Source of the DNA: Lachnospiraceae bacterium NC2008
GTDB lineage: Bacteria; Bacillota; Clostridia; Lachnospirales; Lachnospiraceae
DNA length: 64,000 nt
Assembly: GCA_000687675.1 (NCBI GenBank)
Contig: JHWS01000002.1
Span: 248,001-312,000, forward strand
Direction of reading: 5' to 3'
This document shows positions 62,275 through 64,000 of this stretch, in pieces. The notes beneath the pieces are model-generated. The model saw nothing but the letters and a program-made list of their open reading frames with translations. It had not been told where the DNA came from and searched no databases. Position numbers and translations under genes: made by a program. The first letter of the stretch is position 1; every line of letters begins with the position of its first letter.

Positions 62275-64000
62275 TTAATTATTTAAATTGTTGTCTGGCC
62301 CCTGTCCTGGCTGGTTTGTATCCTGACCTGCCTGCATATTCTGTCCTGGTATAGGACCCGGCACTGCATTCTTATCCTTCTTCTTACCTGACTTAGCAAG
62401 ACCTATAACTAAGATAACAAAGGCTACAGCTGTTACACCAGCTACTGCAATAAGACATATCTCCCAGATACCCAATCCATCTTTCTTATCATCTCTTGTA
62501 TGAGAAGATTTTCTATTAGATCCTGTATCATCTGGTTCTTCAGATGTACTTGTCTCAGTAGGATCTGGATCAGTATTATCAAAATACTTAGAAACATCAA
62601 GCATAGATGTATCCATACCAAGCTTAGTTCTTATATTGTAAGCACAAAGATCAAGTCTTGGATTAGTAAGTGGGTTGTTAAGTCCAACCTTCTCAACTGT
62701 TTCCTGGAAATCACCATTACAACCTATGTTAACAAGCTCAAGATAAATCTTGATTCCTTCATCTCTGTCTTCTTCAAGAACATTCTTAAGTTCATCAACA
62801 GCTCCCATAGAAACTGCATAACTTATATAGTAGCATGGTGACTTGAATGTATGATGTATATCAGCCCACTCATATATTTCACAAGATGGAGTTTTACCAT
62901 AAAGCGCAAGATAATATGTGTTTGTAAGGTAAAGATCACCATACTCTTCGCAGCATTCATAATAAACCTGATTAATCTTAGATACTGTAAGATCATAAGG
63001 GTCAGAGTAAATTCTATACTGGAATTCGTCTTCCTTACATCCTTCTACTGCACCATATACCTGATTAAGGGCATTGTATATACGCATGATATCAGCAGAG
63101 TCGCCGTAAAGTTCATCAGCATATTTATCATAGATTGCTTCAAGTCCCTGAGAATGAATCTCAGCAAGGTCAAGGTTTGAAAGTCCGTACTCCCATTCCT
63201 CTTCTGAAGCAAAATACTTCTGATTATAATGACCAAATTCATGGATTAATGTAGCAAGATCCTGAACAGAACCATCTGCATCGTTAAAGATATAAACCGA
63301 GTTGTAGATACCAGCTATATCTGTTGTATATCCACCTTCAGCCTTCTTATCATCAATCTCCATATTACAAAGGTCGTGGTCAACCATGTAATTATAAGAT
63401 TCATAAAGGTCATCTGAAATATCAGAGAAATGCTCAGATAATAATCTGCAGCACTCATCATAAGACATATCCTGGTCAGAAAGAGCATCAAATTCATCTC
63501 TTCTATCACTAAATTCATTATATAAGTCACTTAAAAGTGGTGAATAATATTCTTTTACCTGATCATCAAATGCCTTAAGATCATCATGAGTATAATCTCT
63601 GTCATAAACTTTATCATAGCAGTAATCTGCATAGTTATCATAACCATAAGACTTGGCAAACTCAGTTCTAAGCTCAACAAGCTCGATGTAAAGCTCACCT
63701 TTTTCTTCATTCTGTCTTGTCATGATATCTGCTAAGGCATCAAGATACTCGTCGAATGAAATATCACCGTTAGTATATGCCTCTTCAAGCATATCCATAT
63801 CATATTCTTCACCGTTAATCTCGTATGTATATTCCTTATCAGCAAGTTCATCATACTTAAGAGAAAGCTCAGTATCCTTCTTCTGCATCTCTTTCTGTTC
63901 ATCTGTCATAGGAACATAATCTAAGATATCCTGCCAATCGTCATCATCGTCGATTTTTTCTTTAAGAGCATCGCTACATGCTGATTCAGCAACAGTATGA
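62275..64000 (-). CDS. M3-type zinc metallopeptidase, membrane anchored, partial (5' end beyond window)
   Basis: The frame is open from the right edge to TAA at 62275, at least 574 codons. It has the zinc-binding motif HEFGH (in LIHEFGHYNQKY) with a later Glu-containing helix, as in M3 oligoendopeptidases, and is rich in Asp, Glu and Tyr. Near the C terminus a membrane helix (ICLIAVAGVTAVAFVILVI) is followed by a basic stretch and a Pro/Gly/Asn/Gln-rich tail. This suggests an exported enzyme with a C-terminal anchor. An internal ATG at 63909 is not the start, since coding continues upstream (DWQDILDYVP). Confidence 0.8.
   Translation of the reverse strand, partial: HTVAESACSDALKEKIDDDDDWQDILDYVPMTDEQKEMQKKDTELSLKYDELADKEYTYEINGEEYDMDMLEEAYTNGDISFDEYLDALADIMTRQNEEKGELYIELVELRTEFAKSYGYDNYADYCYDKVYDRDYTHDDLKAFDDQVKEYYSPLLSDLYNEFSDRRDEFDALSDQDMSYDECCRLLSEHFSDISDDLYESYNYMVDHDLCNMEIDDKKAEGGYTTDIAGIYNSVYIFNDADGSVQDLATLIHEFGHYNQKYFASEEEWEYGLSNLDLAEIHSQGLEAIYDKYADELYGDSADIMRIYNALNQVYGAVEGCKEDEFQYRIYSDPYDLTVSKINQVYYECCEEYGDLYLTNTYYLALYGKTPSCEIYEWADIHHTFKSPCYYISYAVSMGAVDELKNVLEEDRDEGIKIYLELVNIGCNGDFQETVEKVGLNNPLTNPRLDLCAYNIRTKLGMDTSMLDVSKYFDNTDPDPTETSTSEEPDDTGSNRKSSHTRDDKKDGLGIWEICLIAVAGVTAVAFVILVIGLAKSGKKKDKNAVPGPIPGQNMQAGQDTNQPGQGPDNNLNN

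Noticed and set aside
1-64000. tRNA, rRNA, CRISPR arrays, transposase genes
   Set aside because: No cloverleaf-like genes, rRNA stretches, spaced direct repeats or transposase motifs were recognised on either strand; a covariance-model search would be decisive.

Overview
The window looks like a chromosomal segment of a strictly anaerobic, low-GC Firmicute, most likely a Lachnospiraceae member of the Butyrivibrio/Pseudobutyrivibrio type. This rests on AT-rich coding sequence, Shine-Dalgarno (SD) sites of the GGAGG type, oxygen-sensitive class III ribonucleotide reductase (nrdD/nrdG), the Clostridia gene order plsX-acpP-rnc-smc-ftsY and ylxM-ffh-rpsP-khpA-rimM-trmD, and a dense set of two-component and c-di-GMP proteins. 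The genus is inferred, not proven. Almost all genes are on the minus strand; exceptions are a four-gene ABC transporter operon (9.4-13.3 kb) and a PRPP synthetase (18.3-19.5 kb).

Layout: 0-9.4 kb holds an unrecognised partial gene, a histidine phosphatase, a DegV protein, the dut/nrdG/nrdD operon, a WYL regulator with a small membrane protein, rnhA, a membrane-anchored MutS-like ATPase and cdd. 9.4-13.3 kb is the plus-strand ABC operon. 13.33-13.78 kb is a giant imperfect palindrome in a gene-free gap. 13.8-18.2 kb is gpsA-plsY-der plus a radical-SAM/PDZ protein. 19.6-30.8 kb is a signalling island: three hybrid histidine kinases (one carrying a complete DegV domain), a tandem receiver protein and a REC-GGDEF diguanylate cyclase, with a decayed alanine symporter inside it. 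31-37.8 kb is accessory (CorA, acetyltransferase, XRE, TetR and MarR regulators, flavoproteins, PhzF, YjdF). 37.8-61.7 kb is core: tyrS, rnhB, two signal peptidases around rbgA, an orphan FliK/FlhB-like pair, rplS, an HD-GYP protein with a cellulose-binding-like sensor, a NatAB-like exporter, the SRP and ribosome-maturation operon, ilvA, ftsY, smc, rnc, acpP and plsX. The right end holds rpmF and a truncated M3-type membrane peptidase.

How the genes work together: gpsA, plsY, plsX and acpP supply phosphatidic acid precursors; ffh, ftsY and lepB serve protein export; rimM, der, rbgA, rnc and ylxM serve ribosome and SRP maturation. The signalling island probably forms a phosphorelay whose recognisable output is c-di-GMP, opposed by the HD-GYP protein. 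The observations I rate highest are the ~458-bp palindrome that follows a C-terminally short permease, the DegV domain built into a hybrid kinase, several starts placed so close to a -10 element that the mRNA should be leaderless, promoters laid over the preceding terminator, and the CBM2-like domain on the HD-GYP protein.
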